From Hoskinsella mucinilytica (GTDB taxonomy: Bacteria; Bacillota_I; Bacilli_A; Erysipelotrichales; Erysipelotrichaceae): a stretch of 44,715 nucleotides of DNA. Location: contig NZ_JBEQZJ010000034.1 of assembly GCF_045223415.1 (NCBI RefSeq), positions 1-44,715 of the forward strand, read 5' to 3'. Position 1 is the stretch's first letter, and each line of letters opens with the position of its first letter. The notes beneath the pieces are model-generated. The model was not told where the DNA came from. It saw only the letters and a program-made list of their open reading frames with translations, and did not search any database. Of this stretch, positions 1 to 9,624 are shown piece after piece. The position numbers and the translations under genes are program-made.

Positions 1-381
1 AACATAAGAATTTTTATCTTTAAGAAATATATATTGTAATAATAAATTACTATACCTCTCAAAATACTCAATAAGTCTATCAACAACTAAATCGTTAATT
101 TTTTCCTTATAAATTCTAATTGAGTTTTTATTTAAATATTTTTTATTTGATTCCTCAATAAAATACGCTATTGGTATACTACCAAATGCTATAAAAAACT
201 TTTCTAATTCAATAGAGGAAATTTTGATAATATCTATTATAATACCAATACAATTTTTTAAATCTATATTAAGACAATCTTTAATAATGATGGTTTCATG
301 TTTATTTAAAGACCTCTTTTCAATATTTTCTTTTAATTTTCTACTTACTACATTATCGTCTGATATCAAATAAATTTTCAT
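1..381 (-). CDS. Unknown protein, 3' end outside the window
   Basis: An open frame runs from an ATG at 381-379 to the left window edge without a stop (127 codons seen). A GAGGG ribosome binding site stands about 6 nt upstream of the ATG. The start reads MKIYLISDDN and is followed by a hydrophobic stretch ending GIIIDI, a pattern loosely like the first strands of a response-regulator receiver fold. The key acidic residues are not clearly placed, so this is only a structural hint. The gene is markedly richer in A+T (many Ile, Lys and Asn codons) than the neighbouring mutSL genes, which may mean recent acquisition. I do not recognise the family. I am confident that it is coding and not confident of any function. 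Confidence 0.6.
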   Translation of the reverse strand, partial: MKIYLISDDNVVSRKLKENIEKRSLNKHETIIIKDCLNIDLKNCIGIIIDIIKISSIELEKFFIAFGSIPIAYFIEESNKKYLNKNSIRIYKEKINDLVVDRLIEYFERYSNLLLQYIFLKDKNSYV

Positions 382-406
382 TATAAACCCTCATCTATCT
401 ATAAAA

Positions 407-432
407 AAAAGATAACATAAAAATTATCTTTT
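407..432 (-). terminator. Candidate weak terminator after tcdA
   Basis: AAAGATAA and TTATCTTT form an AT-only stem with a short loop. On the minus strand it is followed by a T-run at about 402-409. It lies downstream of the minus-strand tcdA gene. The stem is weak because it has almost no G-C pairs. Confidence 0.4.
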
Positions 433-503
433 ACCAATACTATTTAATTCAATTAACTATTTTTTTTATATCTATGCTTCATTTAGATTTTTTTATAAAT
501 TCA

Positions 504-1229
504 TCAACTAACTAAGATATTTCTTACCGCATAACTTGCAGCCACAAGCCCTGCAACACTTGGTACAAATGGAGAACTTGCAGGTGGCATCTTTTGTTTT
601 CTTGTTACACCCTCTTCATTCACGATCAATGATTGTGTCATAGGTTGTTCTGTAGAAAATAATACAGGTATTTTTCCTTTGATTTTATGTTTTCTTACCA
701 TAGAACGCATGATTTTAGCTACAGGATCATAGCTTGTTTTCATAAGATCTGTAATTTCAATTTTCGTTGGATCCATACGATTTGCCATACCCATGCTCGA
801 GATAAAAGGAATCTTATGTTCTAGACAATATTGAATCAAATCCAATTTCGAGCTCATAGTATCAATGGCATCTACAACAAAATCGACAGGCTGTTGAAAT
901 AATAACTCATTTTGTTGAGCTGAATAAAACATATCATAACAAATAACACGGCAATCTTTTCGATAAGTTTCAATACGCTCTTTCATCACCTTAGTTTTAG
1001 ATTGATGTAAAGTATCATAAGTTGCGTGAATTTGACGATTTAAATTACTGATGGCTACAGTATCTCCATCTACTAGAATCAAAGATCCTATACCACAGCG
1101 AGCCAACGCTTCTGCTGCATAAGAACCAACGCCTCCTACGCCAACAACCATCACGGTAGCTGTACTTAATCTTTCTATTCCTTCTTTTTGAATCAAAAGT
1201 TCCATTCTCTGTAATGGTGTTTCTATCAT
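504..1229 (-). CDS. tcdA: tRNA threonylcarbamoyladenosine dehydratase (TcdA, ThiF/E1-like)
   Basis: A 241-aa member of the ThiF/MoeB/E1-like superfamily. A Rossmann GxGGxG motif lies at residues 30-35, followed by the DGDTVAISNLNRQ segment (54-66) that holds ATP in this family. The length and the late FSTEQP segment match TcdA (YgdL/CsdL). TcdA makes the cyclic form of the t6A nucleoside at position 37 of ANN-decoding tRNAs, using ATP. The gene is the last of the mutS-mutL-miaA-tcdA run, 63 nt after miaA, with its own AAGGAGA ribosome binding site. Having miaA, another position-37 tRNA modifier, next door fits. MoeB or ThiF is less likely because there is no thiamin, molybdenum or sulfur-carrier gene nearby. 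Confidence 0.88.
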   Translation of the reverse strand: MIETPLQRMELLIQKEGIERLSTATVMVVGVGGVGSYAAEALARCGIGSLILVDGDTVAISNLNRQIHATYDTLHQSKTKVMKERIETYRKDCRVICYDMFYSAQQNELLFQQPVDFVVDAIDTMSSKLDLIQYCLEHKIPFISSMGMANRMDPTKIEITDLMKTSYDPVAKIMRSMVRKHKIKGKIPVLFSTEQPMTQSLIVNEEGVTRKQKMPPASSPFVPSVAGLVAASYAVRNILVS

Positions 1230-1292
1230 GAAATTCTCCTTTTAGTTATTATTTTTTATTCTTTATATATCAGTATAATAACAAATGAAATA

Positions 1293-2204
1293 CTATCTTT
1301 TTATCCATTCCTTAATATCATCTATAACATGATTAGGATATCCATCCTCAGTAATATCATACCAATGAACATCCATTTGATTTTTAAACCAAGTATATTG
1401 ACGCTTTGCAAAGTTTCTTGAATTTTTTTTGATTAAGTCAATACAATCCTGTTTCGATGCTGTTCCATCAAAATAAGCTTTCCATTCCTTATAACCAATT
1501 CCTTTGAAACTTTGATACTCCCAACAATCAGGATATTGCTTGACGATATTTGTGATTTCCTCTAATAAGCCATCTTCTATCATTCGATCAACTCTTGCAT
1601 TGATGCGTTCATATAGTGCATCACGATCCATTGTTAAACCAATGATATATGCATCATAGATAGGAGCATGTGTTTGTGCTTCTACAATTTCACTTTTCTT
1701 TTCTCCCATATGTGCCATATAAATTGCTCTACAAAGACGTTGTCGGTTATTAGGATGTAAATTACCACATGCTTTTGGATCAACTATTTGAAGAATACTC
1801 CAAAGTTGATCTCTTCCAAGTGTATGTAGAAACTCCATAAATTCATCATCTGATGGTTGTTCTACGAATTCATAATCATATAATGTAGATTTTACATATA
1901 ATCCTGTTCCTCCGCAAATGATAGGTAATATATCTCTTTTACTCATATTTTGGATATAAGCTCTTGCTTTATCTTGAAATATTTTTACGTTATAATCTTC
2001 ATTTAATGAAAAACAGTCTATCATATAATGAGGTATCCCTTTTGTTTCTTCTAATGTTACCTTAGCCGTTCCTATGCTCATTTCTTTATACACTTGCATA
2101 GAATCTCCACTAATAATTTCGCCATGTAATTGGCTTGCGACCTCAACACTTAATGCGGTTTTTCCTACGCCGGTAGGACCAACGATCACCAATACTTTTT
2201 CCAT
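1293..2204 (-). CDS. miaA: tRNA dimethylallyltransferase MiaA
   Basis: A 303-aa protein of the usual MiaA length. It carries the P-loop GPTGVGKT at residues 9-16, the GDSMQVY segment at 35-41 and the downstream NRQRLCRAI segment, all typical of the DMAPP:tRNA transferase family. The enzyme transfers a dimethylallyl group to N6 of A37 in tRNAs that read codons starting with U. The start codon lies 3 nt after the mutL stop, and its GAGAGGG ribosome binding site is inside the mutL end, so the two genes are probably co-transcribed and translationally coupled. mutL-miaA adjacency is common in bacteria. Confidence 0.96.
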   Translation of the reverse strand: MEKVLVIVGPTGVGKTALSVEVASQLHGEIISGDSMQVYKEMSIGTAKVTLEETKGIPHYMIDCFSLNEDYNVKIFQDKARAYIQNMSKRDILPIICGGTGLYVKSTLYDYEFVEQPSDDEFMEFLHTLGRDQLWSILQIVDPKACGNLHPNNRQRLCRAIYMAHMGEKKSEIVEAQTHAPIYDAYIIGLTMDRDALYERINARVDRMIEDGLLEEITNIVKQYPDCWEYQSFKGIGYKEWKAYFDGTASKQDCIDLIKKNSRNFAKRQYTWFKNQMDVHWYDITEDGYPNHVIDDIKEWIKR

Positions 2205-2207
2205 ATC

Positions 2208-4226
2208 CTACCCTCTCTCGAATTGCTTAAACAAATCATCATCACTCATACAGATCAACGTTGGTCTTCCATGTGGACAATGAAATGGCTGTTCACATTT
2301 TCCCAAATCCACAATAACCTGTTTCATTTCTTCCATCGTTAAACTACGATGGAATCGAATAGAACTATGACATGCCATCGTTGCGATTGCATGTTTTCTT
2401 AACTTTTCGATACTGATATCACTATCTTGTTCGAAATAATCAATCATATCTCTGATAAAATCTTCTTCTTTGGTATCCTTCATCCAAATCGGTAATTCTC
2501 TTACAATAAAAGTTTGATTACCGAATACTTCTAAATGAATTCCAATTGATTCCATTAACGCATTGATTGCATCCACTTTTGTAATGGCTGACATCGGACA
2601 ATCAATGGTAATCGGCAACAATAAAGGCTGTGTATCAGTGACACCATCTAATATTTGTTTTCCAATGACTTCATAATGATAACGTTCTTGAGCTGCATGT
2701 TGATCAATGATATAAAGTCCTTTTTCACCTTGTGCTATAATATAACAATTATGGAATTGTCCAATCACTTGTAATTGAGGTAAGCTTGGATTCACCGGTG
2801 TGAATTCTTTGATGACTTCTTTTGATGGTTCTTTGATTGCTTCTATAGCAATCTTATCTTCCTCAATTGGCGGTTGTGTTACTTTGACTTCCTCTATGTT
2901 TTGTAACTCTTCAACTTCTTTTTTTTCTATGATAGGATGTTGTTGCGTATCTTGTTTTATGTTAGTTTTTGTAAGTTTTTCTGCTTCTTTTACAAATGTT
3001 TCTCTTACACCTTTGGGATAAGAGGATTGTGGATATTGAATGGATGTTTTTTTATCCTTTTCTTCTTTTGTGACTGGTGGTTCCTCTATCATAGGGACAG
3101 GATTATTTTCCGGATGTACAAAGGAATCATTAATGTCATCATGTAGTTCTTTGACTGGTTTTTCTCTATCATAACTAAACTGTAATTCTTGTATTTCAAC
3201 TTTTTCTTTGATGATATCTGCTTTCTTTATTTCAGGTACTTGTAATTGTTCCTTTAATGCTTGATGAATCGTTTCATATACCAATTTTTCAAGTTGCTTT
3301 TCTTTTGATAAACGTATTTCCCATTTACTAGGATGTACATTCACATCTACCAATTGTGCATCCATTTCCATATTGATGACAACAATAGGATATCTATCTT
3401 TTGGTAGATAATTTGCATAAGCATCCATTACTGCTTTTTGTAGATGGTAATTTCGAATCATACGACCATTGATATATAATAACATATAGTATTTGGTAGC
3501 ACGATTGAATTGCGGTTGCATGACATAACCGGTAATATGATAATCTAAGTCTTTCCCGTTTAATTCAATTGCTGTTTTTGCAGTATCTCTACCATATATT
3601 TGCATTAAAACTTCTAATAAAGAACCGTTTTCTCTTGTTTTGAAAATGGTTCTTCCATCATGGGATAGACAAAAGCCAATTTCAGGATGAGATAATGCAA
3701 ATTTCTGTACAACATCACTGATTAAGGAAAATTCATATTGTGGACTTTTTAAATGCTTAAAACGTGCAGGTGTTTTCTGAAAAAGGTTCTTTACTTCGAT
3801 CATTGTTCCCTTTGGTGTTCCACAAGGTTTCGCACTTAACAGCTTACCATAATTGATTTCTACCTCAGTGGCATCTATACCATTATTGGTTCTCAATAAT
3901 ACATGGGATACAGAAGCAATAGATGGAAGTGCTTCGCCACGAAATCCCATCGTATGAATATTCCATAAGTCATTGACTTCTTTTAATTTACTGGTAGCGT
4001 GTCGCTCAAATGCTAAAGTCGCATCTTGTGCATCCATACCATCTCCATCATCAATAATGGTTATCGTATCGATACCTCCTTGTAAAATCTGTATTTCTAT
4101 ATTTTTCGCATGTGCATCCATACAATTTTCTACAAGTTCCTTTACGATTCCCATTGGGCGTTCAACAACTTCACCTGCCGCTATCATATTGGAAAGATGT
4201 TCATCTAGACGATTGATTTTTCCCAT
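2208..4226 (-). CDS. mutL: DNA mismatch repair protein MutL (nicking-type)
   Basis: 672 aa. The N-terminal GHKL ATPase motifs are clear: IAAGEVVERP, the ELVENCMDA helix, DDGDGM, ATSKL and GFRGEAL. A long charged linker follows. The C-terminal domain has DQHAAQERYHYE at about residues 508-519, matching the DQHA(X)2E(X)4E metal site of MutL proteins that are endonucleases, plus ACHSSIR and CPHGRPT near the end. This is therefore the nicking form expected in bacteria without MutH. I chose the ATG at 4226-4224 because AGGAGG (4240-4235) stands 8 nt before it. An in-frame GTG at 4235 overlaps that Shine-Dalgarno sequence and is unlikely. It follows mutS by 16 nt. Confidence 0.97.
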   Translation of the reverse strand: MGKINRLDEHLSNMIAAGEVVERPMGIVKELVENCMDAHAKNIEIQILQGGIDTITIIDDGDGMDAQDATLAFERHATSKLKEVNDLWNIHTMGFRGEALPSIASVSHVLLRTNNGIDATEVEINYGKLLSAKPCGTPKGTMIEVKNLFQKTPARFKHLKSPQYEFSLISDVVQKFALSHPEIGFCLSHDGRTIFKTRENGSLLEVLMQIYGRDTAKTAIELNGKDLDYHITGYVMQPQFNRATKYYMLLYINGRMIRNYHLQKAVMDAYANYLPKDRYPIVVINMEMDAQLVDVNVHPSKWEIRLSKEKQLEKLVYETIHQALKEQLQVPEIKKADIIKEKVEIQELQFSYDREKPVKELHDDINDSFVHPENNPVPMIEEPPVTKEEKDKKTSIQYPQSSYPKGVRETFVKEAEKLTKTNIKQDTQQHPIIEKKEVEELQNIEEVKVTQPPIEEDKIAIEAIKEPSKEVIKEFTPVNPSLPQLQVIGQFHNCYIIAQGEKGLYIIDQHAAQERYHYEVIGKQILDGVTDTQPLLLPITIDCPMSAITKVDAINALMESIGIHLEVFGNQTFIVRELPIWMKDTKEEDFIRDMIDYFEQDSDISIEKLRKHAIATMACHSSIRFHRSLTMEEMKQVIVDLGKCEQPFHCPHGRPTLICMSDDDLFKQFERG

Positions 4227-4242
4227 GAGAAGCACCTCCTTT

Positions 4243-6774
4243 TTATTTTATATTTGCTTTTAATTCATATAAAAACTGTAAAGCTTCCATTGGTGTCATT
4301 TTATTGACATCAACTGCATTGATCTGTTCTATCAGTTCTACATGTTTTGGATTTTCCTTTTCTATTACTACAGGACCTGTTAATTCCTTAAGCTGATTCG
4401 GCTGAGTCTCCAGATTATCTAATATCTGCTTTGCTCGATCTAATACTGAACTTGGAAGATGTGCAAGTCGTGCGACATTGATACCATAAGATTTATCTGC
4501 TTTGCCATCTACAACACGATATAAGAAGGTGACATGCTCATCTTCTTCATGAACATCTACATGAACATTATGAATAGAAGGATTTTTTGATTCCATCTCA
4601 GTTAGTTCGTGATAATGAGTTGAAAATAATGTCTTTGCTTTAATGTTTCGATCGATATATTCGATCATTGCTTGAGCTAACGCCATACCATCATAGGTTG
4701 AAGTACCACGACCTATTTCATCAAATAAGATTAAGGAGTTGGCAGTTGCATTTTTTAAAGCATTGTTTGCCTCTATCATTTCTACCATAAATGTAGATTG
4801 TCCGCTCATGATATCATCACTTGCACCTATTCTAGTAAATATTTGATCAAATATTGGCATATCTGCTTTTCTAGCCGGTACAAAACATCCGATTTGTGCC
4901 ATGATGACGATCAGAGCTGTTTGTCTCATATATGTAGATTTACCACCCATGTTAGGCCCGGTAATCATTAAGATATCATTTTGTTCATCCATCTTCAGAT
5001 CATTAGAAACATAACGTGTTGTTTTCATCATCTTATCCAAGATAGGATGACGTGCTTCTTCTAATAGAATACTATGTGATGTATGAAATTGGGGTCTTGT
5101 ATAACCATTTTCACTACTGATTTCAGATAAAGAGAATAATGCATCAATGGTAGATAACGCATTAGATAAATCATGTAGCTTTGGAAGATATACTTTAATT
5201 TGATTTAATAAATCATTAAATAATTCTATTTCCAAACGAACGCTTCTTTCCTGTGCATGTACAATGGCATCTTCTTTTTCTTTTAATTCCTGTGTTACGA
5301 AACGTTCAGCATTACTTAGTGTCTGTTTTCGGATATAACCATATTCTTCTTTGATTTGTCCGACATTGGTTTTGGTTACTTCGATATAATATCCAAATAC
5401 CCTATTATAACCGATTTTTAATGATTTAACACCGGTACGTTCTTTTTCTTTATTTTCTAAATCTAAAATCCAATCTTTTCCATGCTTTCCGATTTCTCTG
5501 ACACGATCTAATTCTTCACTATAGCCATCTACAAAGACACCTCCATCCTTGAAGGTCAAAGGTGGATTATCTATTATAGCGCCATTGATAACATCATAAA
5601 GCTCTTTACATGGATCAATTTGACGAAATTCATCATAGCTCTTACATCCTTGAAAAAGTTCAAAGATCGTAGGGGCATGTTCTAATGTTTTTACCAGACG
5701 AAGAACATCTCTTGGATTGGCATTACCATATGCAACACGTGCACTTAAACGTTCCATATCATATACATAACCCAAATGCTCTTTTAATTCATCCTTGGTG
5801 ATAAAATTATCGTTTAAGTATTCAATCGCATCTAATCGCTGATTGATTGCGGATGGATCTACTAATGGATATTCGATCCATTTTTTTAAAAGTCTGGAGC
5901 CCATAGAGCTTCTGCATTTATCTAAAAAATCCCATAACGTTTGTGATTTTGAATTATTGCGAATACTTTGCGTCAACTCTAAGTTTTGTTTTGTAGAGAA
6001 ATCCATCTGTAAGAATTCATTTTCATACACCATTTCTACATGTTGTAGATGTGCCATATTACGCTTTTGTGTTTCTTCCAAATAATTCATTAAAATACCA
6101 AATGTTTGATGAACTCGATCATCTTCGATACCTTGTAATAAATATTGATATTCCTCTTTGATTTGCGAATTATTTTCTATGGATATGGTAATGCATTGCA
6201 TATCTTCGATCATCTTTAAGATTTTTTTATCAAATTTTTCTTCCACGACGATTTCTTTTACATTATTACCCAATAGTACCTTTTGTATCGCCATAACTTG
6301 TTTGTCAATTAATTGTGCTCTCATTTCTCCTGTGGTCATTTCACATAATACCACGGCAAGACCAAATTGATAATCATGCATAGACGCAATATATACGGTA
6401 TTTTTTTCATCACTAACTTCATCCATGATCGTTCCTGGTGTTACAATTTTGATTACATCTCTTTTCACAAGGCCTTTTGCTAAAGCCGGATCTTCCAGTT
6501 GTTCCACAATGGCAACCTTATACCCCTTTTGAATTAAACGCTGGATATAGCCATTTGCTGCATGATGAGGAATGCCACACATCGGTACTCTTTCCTCTAC
6601 ACCGGCATTTCTTCCGGTTAAGACTAAATCTAGCTCTTGACTAGCTGTTTTCGCATCATCAAAAAACATTTCATAAAAGTCTCCTAAACGATAAAATATA
6701 ATTGCATCTTTATGTTGTTCTTTCACTTCCAGATAGTGTTTCATCATCGGTGTATAACTAGGTTTTTTACTCAT
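4243..6774 (-). CDS. mutS: DNA mismatch repair protein MutS
   Basis: 843 aa, the usual MutS1 length. The N-terminal mismatch-recognition domain carries the Phe-x-Glu wedge in GDFYEMFF. The ATPase has its Walker A motif GPNMGGKST at residues 606-614, then FMVEM, LILFDEIGRGT and STHYHEL. It binds mismatches and loops and recruits MutL. The start at 6774 (MSKKPSY) follows GGAG by 8 nt. The frame stays open upstream to 6837, but that extension lacks a ribosome binding site and would run across the likely promoter. First gene of the mutS-mutL-miaA-tcdA run and divergent from rodA. Confidence 0.97.
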   Translation of the reverse strand: MSKKPSYTPMMKHYLEVKEQHKDAIIFYRLGDFYEMFFDDAKTASQELDLVLTGRNAGVEERVPMCGIPHHAANGYIQRLIQKGYKVAIVEQLEDPALAKGLVKRDVIKIVTPGTIMDEVSDEKNTVYIASMHDYQFGLAVVLCEMTTGEMRAQLIDKQVMAIQKVLLGNNVKEIVVEEKFDKKILKMIEDMQCITISIENNSQIKEEYQYLLQGIEDDRVHQTFGILMNYLEETQKRNMAHLQHVEMVYENEFLQMDFSTKQNLELTQSIRNNSKSQTLWDFLDKCRSSMGSRLLKKWIEYPLVDPSAINQRLDAIEYLNDNFITKDELKEHLGYVYDMERLSARVAYGNANPRDVLRLVKTLEHAPTIFELFQGCKSYDEFRQIDPCKELYDVINGAIIDNPPLTFKDGGVFVDGYSEELDRVREIGKHGKDWILDLENKEKERTGVKSLKIGYNRVFGYYIEVTKTNVGQIKEEYGYIRKQTLSNAERFVTQELKEKEDAIVHAQERSVRLEIELFNDLLNQIKVYLPKLHDLSNALSTIDALFSLSEISSENGYTRPQFHTSHSILLEEARHPILDKMMKTTRYVSNDLKMDEQNDILMITGPNMGGKSTYMRQTALIVIMAQIGCFVPARKADMPIFDQIFTRIGASDDIMSGQSTFMVEMIEANNALKNATANSLILFDEIGRGTSTYDGMALAQAMIEYIDRNIKAKTLFSTHYHELTEMESKNPSIHNVHVDVHEEDEHVTFLYRVVDGKADKSYGINVARLAHLPSSVLDRAKQILDNLETQPNQLKELTGPVVIEKENPKHVELIEQINAVDVNKMTPMEALQFLYELKANIK

Positions 6775-6799
6775 TGTATCAACTCCACTTCGATTATAT

Positions 6800-6808
6800 A
6801 TTATAACA
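6800..6808 (-). promoter_or_regulatory. Extended -10 element for the mutS operon
   Basis: On the minus strand the bases read TGTTATAAT, an extended -10 (TGn plus TATAAT) about 25 nt upstream of the mutS ATG. A second TATAAT lies at 6798-6793. No good -35 is visible. Confidence 0.45.
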
Positions 6809-6965
6809 AATTTTCCTATCTTTTTGTGCGATTTCACTTGATTATTTTATCTTTCAAAATATTTAAAAATCCTTTTATTTACCAGTTTTTTGTTCCTAGA
6901 TGAAATCTTTCTAATTCTTAAGAAGTTTTGCATATAACCAATCACATAACAGTTTTAAAACGTGT

Positions 6966-6971
6966 TATAAT
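6966..6971 (+). promoter_or_regulatory. -10 box for rodA
   Basis: TATAAT at 6966-6971, with a start of transcription expected at about 6978. No convincing -35 is seen. Because the only nearby -10 lies here, the in-frame ATG at 6928 would be outside the transcript, which supports the later rodA start. Confidence 0.45.
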
Positions 6972-7002
6972 AAATACACTTGAGAAAATGGAGTTGATGC
7001 GA

Positions 7003-8223
7003 ATGAAGTTAGGATTATCGCGTGCGAAAAGCCCCGATAAGTTTGATTATATACTCATAGGAACCATCATTATGATGATGTTTACAAGTCTTGCGGCGAT
7101 ATATTCTGCATTTGGAATCTTAGGAACTGCAGCTGGTATGAATTACCTTATAAAACAAATCATGTGGTATGTGTTAGGTTTCATCGTCATTGCTGCTTTG
7201 ATGTTTTTAGGAAATGACTCCTTATTGCAATTTGCTAAAATCGGTTATTGGATATTACTGGTCATGCTTGCCTTATTGCTTGTTGATAAAGTGTACCATT
7301 CCTTTACATTAAGAGATCTTCCTTTTTTCCTTACAGTGAATGGTGCTACCTCGTGGTTTGATTTACCTGCTGGTATTGGTTCTTTCCAACCAAGTGAATT
7401 TATGAAGATCGTTTTGATTATACTAGTTGCGAATATCATTGATGAGCATAACAAAGAAAAGCTAACGGAATCCTATGAACAGGATTTTAAATTAATTATA
7501 GAAATATTAAAGTGGGCAATACCTCCTGTGATACTGGTGTTGATTCAACCGGATACAGGTGTAGTACTGATCATGTTTATCTCAATTGCGGCTATGGTTA
7601 TGTGCAGTGGTATAAAAAAAGAATGGATCATGATATTACTTAGTATTGTAGCCATTGCGCTTGCATTGTTCTTCTATATGTATTTCTTTCACTTTGATAC
7701 ATTGAATGCCTTGATTGGCGGTGAAGGCGGTTATAAACTAAGACGTATCACAAGTTGGTTAAATCCTGAATCAGATATCGGTGGTGATGGTCATCAATTA
7801 TACTTATCGCTTCTTGTTATAGGTTCTGCAGGGTTAAGCGGACATGGTATGCAAGCTAGCCTAGTTAGTTTACCTGAGGCTCAAACCGATTTGATTTTCG
7901 CAGTTATCGGACAAACATGGGGATTTATTGGAACGATATTTGTTGTTGGTTTATGTTTATTCCTTGATTTACATATTTGTAGGATTGCTTCATTATCTAA
8001 AAATATGATTGATAAATATATGTTGATTGGGTTTTTAGGTTTGTTGTTATATCAGCAATTTCAAAATATTGGGATGTTGATCGGATTACTACCGATTACA
8101 GGTATTACATTACCGTTTCTATCTTATGGTGGTTCTAGTATGTTATCCTATATGGTCGCAATCGGTATCATTATGAATGCTAGTAGAAAAGCAAAAAAAC
8201 TTTCGGATTATGTATACGAATAA
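7003..8223 (+). CDS. rodA: Rod-shape SEDS glycosyltransferase RodA
   Basis: 406 aa with about ten hydrophobic segments: a SEDS-family peptidoglycan polymerase (RodA/FtsW/SpoVE). GSFQPSEFMK, the LRRITSWLNPESD loop, QTDLIFAVIGQTWGF and the final LPITGITLPFLSYGGSS segment resemble RodA more than FtsW. RodA polymerises lipid II for side-wall growth together with a class B PBP. The ATG at 7003 follows GGAG by 9 nt; the ATG at 6988 is possible but has a poorer site. The gene stands alone and is convergent with nadK. FtsW or SpoVE is the main alternative. Confidence 0.85.
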   Translation: MKLGLSRAKSPDKFDYILIGTIIMMMFTSLAAIYSAFGILGTAAGMNYLIKQIMWYVLGFIVIAALMFLGNDSLLQFAKIGYWILLVMLALLLVDKVYHSFTLRDLPFFLTVNGATSWFDLPAGIGSFQPSEFMKIVLIILVANIIDEHNKEKLTESYEQDFKLIIEILKWAIPPVILVLIQPDTGVVLIMFISIAAMVMCSGIKKEWIMILLSIVAIALALFFYMYFFHFDTLNALIGGEGGYKLRRITSWLNPESDIGGDGHQLYLSLLVIGSAGLSGHGMQASLVSLPEAQTDLIFAVIGQTWGFIGTIFVVGLCLFLDLHICRIASLSKNMIDKYMLIGFLGLLLYQQFQNIGMLIGLLPITGITLPFLSYGGSSMLSYMVAIGIIMNASRKAKKLSDYVYE

Positions 8224-8247
8224 GCCAGGTCACATGACCTGGCTTTT
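8223..8247 (+). terminator. Intrinsic terminator of rodA
   Basis: AGCCAGGTC and GACCTGGCT form a 9-bp stem with an ACAT loop, followed by TTTT on the plus strand. It starts in the rodA stop codon and ends at the nadK stop, so it separates the two convergent genes. Confidence 0.85.
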
Positions 8248-9019
8248 AATATAGATTTTTTAATCGCTTTAAGTAACTATATTCTCGATATCTAGCAAAC
8301 TTTACTTTTTTATCTGACATTCTACAAATAACTTGAGTTGTATTTTCCAGTTGTTCGTTTAAGTGATCATAACAAAGCATTGCTGTATCAAAGGTATTAC
8401 TTTTCATTGTAACAACCCTATTTTCCATTAGAATATATGGACTTCCAAGCGAACGATGTTTAGAATGTTGAATAGCAGTTACTTCTGCCAATTGCATAAC
8501 AGATAACCCACATTCAATCACAGCACCGCCCAATCCTCGATTATATGCGGTAGAACCTGCTTGGGTTGATAAACAAATTCCCGATCCTCTACATGTTTCA
8601 AAAAATTCACCATCGATATAGACGTCAACAATTTGTGATTTCACAAGATTTTCGATTCTCATTTCATTTAAAGCATAGAAAGGCGTCTTATGATCATCCA
8701 ATTCGATTCTTAGTAAACGTGATTCATAAATATGTGGTGTCTTATGAAGAATATCATGTAGACACTCTTCTAACTCCTCTTCCGTATAGTCAGTGAAAAA
8801 ACCAAGCGTCCCTGTATGGATACCTAAAAAAAGAAGATCATTGATTCTATCTAAAAACTGATGCACACCATATAATAGTGTCCCATCTCCACCAACACAA
8901 ATAATGAGTTGTGCTGTTTTTTCATTTTCGATCCAGCCTTCTTCATTTAATCTTTTTCTGATTTTTTGTGAAACAATATGAGACTTCTCATCAACTTTAG
9001 AAACAATTGCATAATTCAT
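8246..9019 (-). CDS. nadK: NAD kinase
   Basis: 257 aa. The GGDGT nucleotide motif lies at residues 43-47, followed by NEMRIEN and the TAYNRGLGGAVIE segment, all characteristic of the NAD kinase (PpnK) family. It phosphorylates NAD to NADP in the cytosol. A GTG at 9022 directly precedes the ATG at 9019; the AGGAAG ribosome binding site is 6 nt from the GTG and 9 nt from the ATG, so either may be used. It is divergent from the CYTH-protein gene, with about 60 nt between them. Confidence 0.95.
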   Translation of the reverse strand: MNYAIVSKVDEKSHIVSQKIRKRLNEEGWIENEKTAQLIICVGGDGTLLYGVHQFLDRINDLLFLGIHTGTLGFFTDYTEEELEECLHDILHKTPHIYESRLLRIELDDHKTPFYALNEMRIENLVKSQIVDVYIDGEFFETCRGSGICLSTQAGSTAYNRGLGGAVIECGLSVMQLAEVTAIQHSKHRSLGSPYILMENRVVTMKSNTFDTAMLCYDHLNEQLENTTQVICRMSDKKVKFARYREYSYLKRLKNLY

Positions 9020-9078
9020 CACAAATCACTTCCTTTTGCGTTGTTTCTATTGTATCATAGATTTCAGGGTGATGAAAG

Positions 9079-9624
9079 ATGAATCAAAATATAGAAAAAG
9101 AATATAAGGTTTTATTAACGAAAGAACAATTTCATATTTTAACAAAACAATATGATCATTTGGTTTTTATCCGACAGATCAATACCTATTATGATACGGA
9201 AGATTGGCAGATACGAAAGAATTATGGTTCTATGAGAATAAGAGAAAAAGAAGGCCATTTTATATTTACGTTAAAAAAACATACGAATGAGGGTCTTATG
9301 GAATTTGAGAAAGAGGTTTTTGAAAATTCTATTTTAGCATTTGAAGATAGTGAAATAAAGGCTTTGTTGCTTGAGTTAAATATTAAATCCCCAATTGTTG
9401 AGCTAACGAGTCTTACAACAGATCGTGCTGTTATTTTTAATGGTTATGCTGAAATATGTTTTGATCATAATATGTATCATGGAATTGAAGATTATGAAAT
9501 TGAGTATGAATATAAAAAAGAGCATGATGGATTGCGAATGTTTGAGGATATTTTAAAACCGCTAAACATTCATTATGAAAAAAATTGTGTTTCAAAAAGT
9601 AAGCGAGCCTTATCTACATTATGA
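9079..9624 (+). CDS. CYTH-domain protein (YjbK-like)
   Basis: 181 aa. The N-terminal IEKEYKVLL contains the ExExK signature of the CYTH (CyaB/thiamine triphosphatase) superfamily. Alternating charged strands such as MRIREKEG and FTLKKH follow, as expected for the tunnel-fold sheet that binds triphosphate. It is similar in size to YjbK of Bacillus. Members hydrolyse inorganic triphosphate or thiamine triphosphate; which substrate applies here cannot be read from the sequence. A GGGTGATG ribosome binding site precedes the ATG. Its stop overlaps the next ATG (ATGA), so the next gene is translationally coupled. Confidence 0.85.
   Translation: MNQNIEKEYKVLLTKEQFHILTKQYDHLVFIRQINTYYDTEDWQIRKNYGSMRIREKEGHFIFTLKKHTNEGLMEFEKEVFENSILAFEDSEIKALLLELNIKSPIVELTSLTTDRAVIFNGYAEICFDHNMYHGIEDYEIEYEYKKEHDGLRMFEDILKPLNIHYEKNCVSKSKRALSTL

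Noticed and set aside
3973..4263. Plus-strand frame of 96 codons across the mutL start
   Set aside because: Antisense to the conserved start of MutL, with no ribosome binding site and no recognisable protein.
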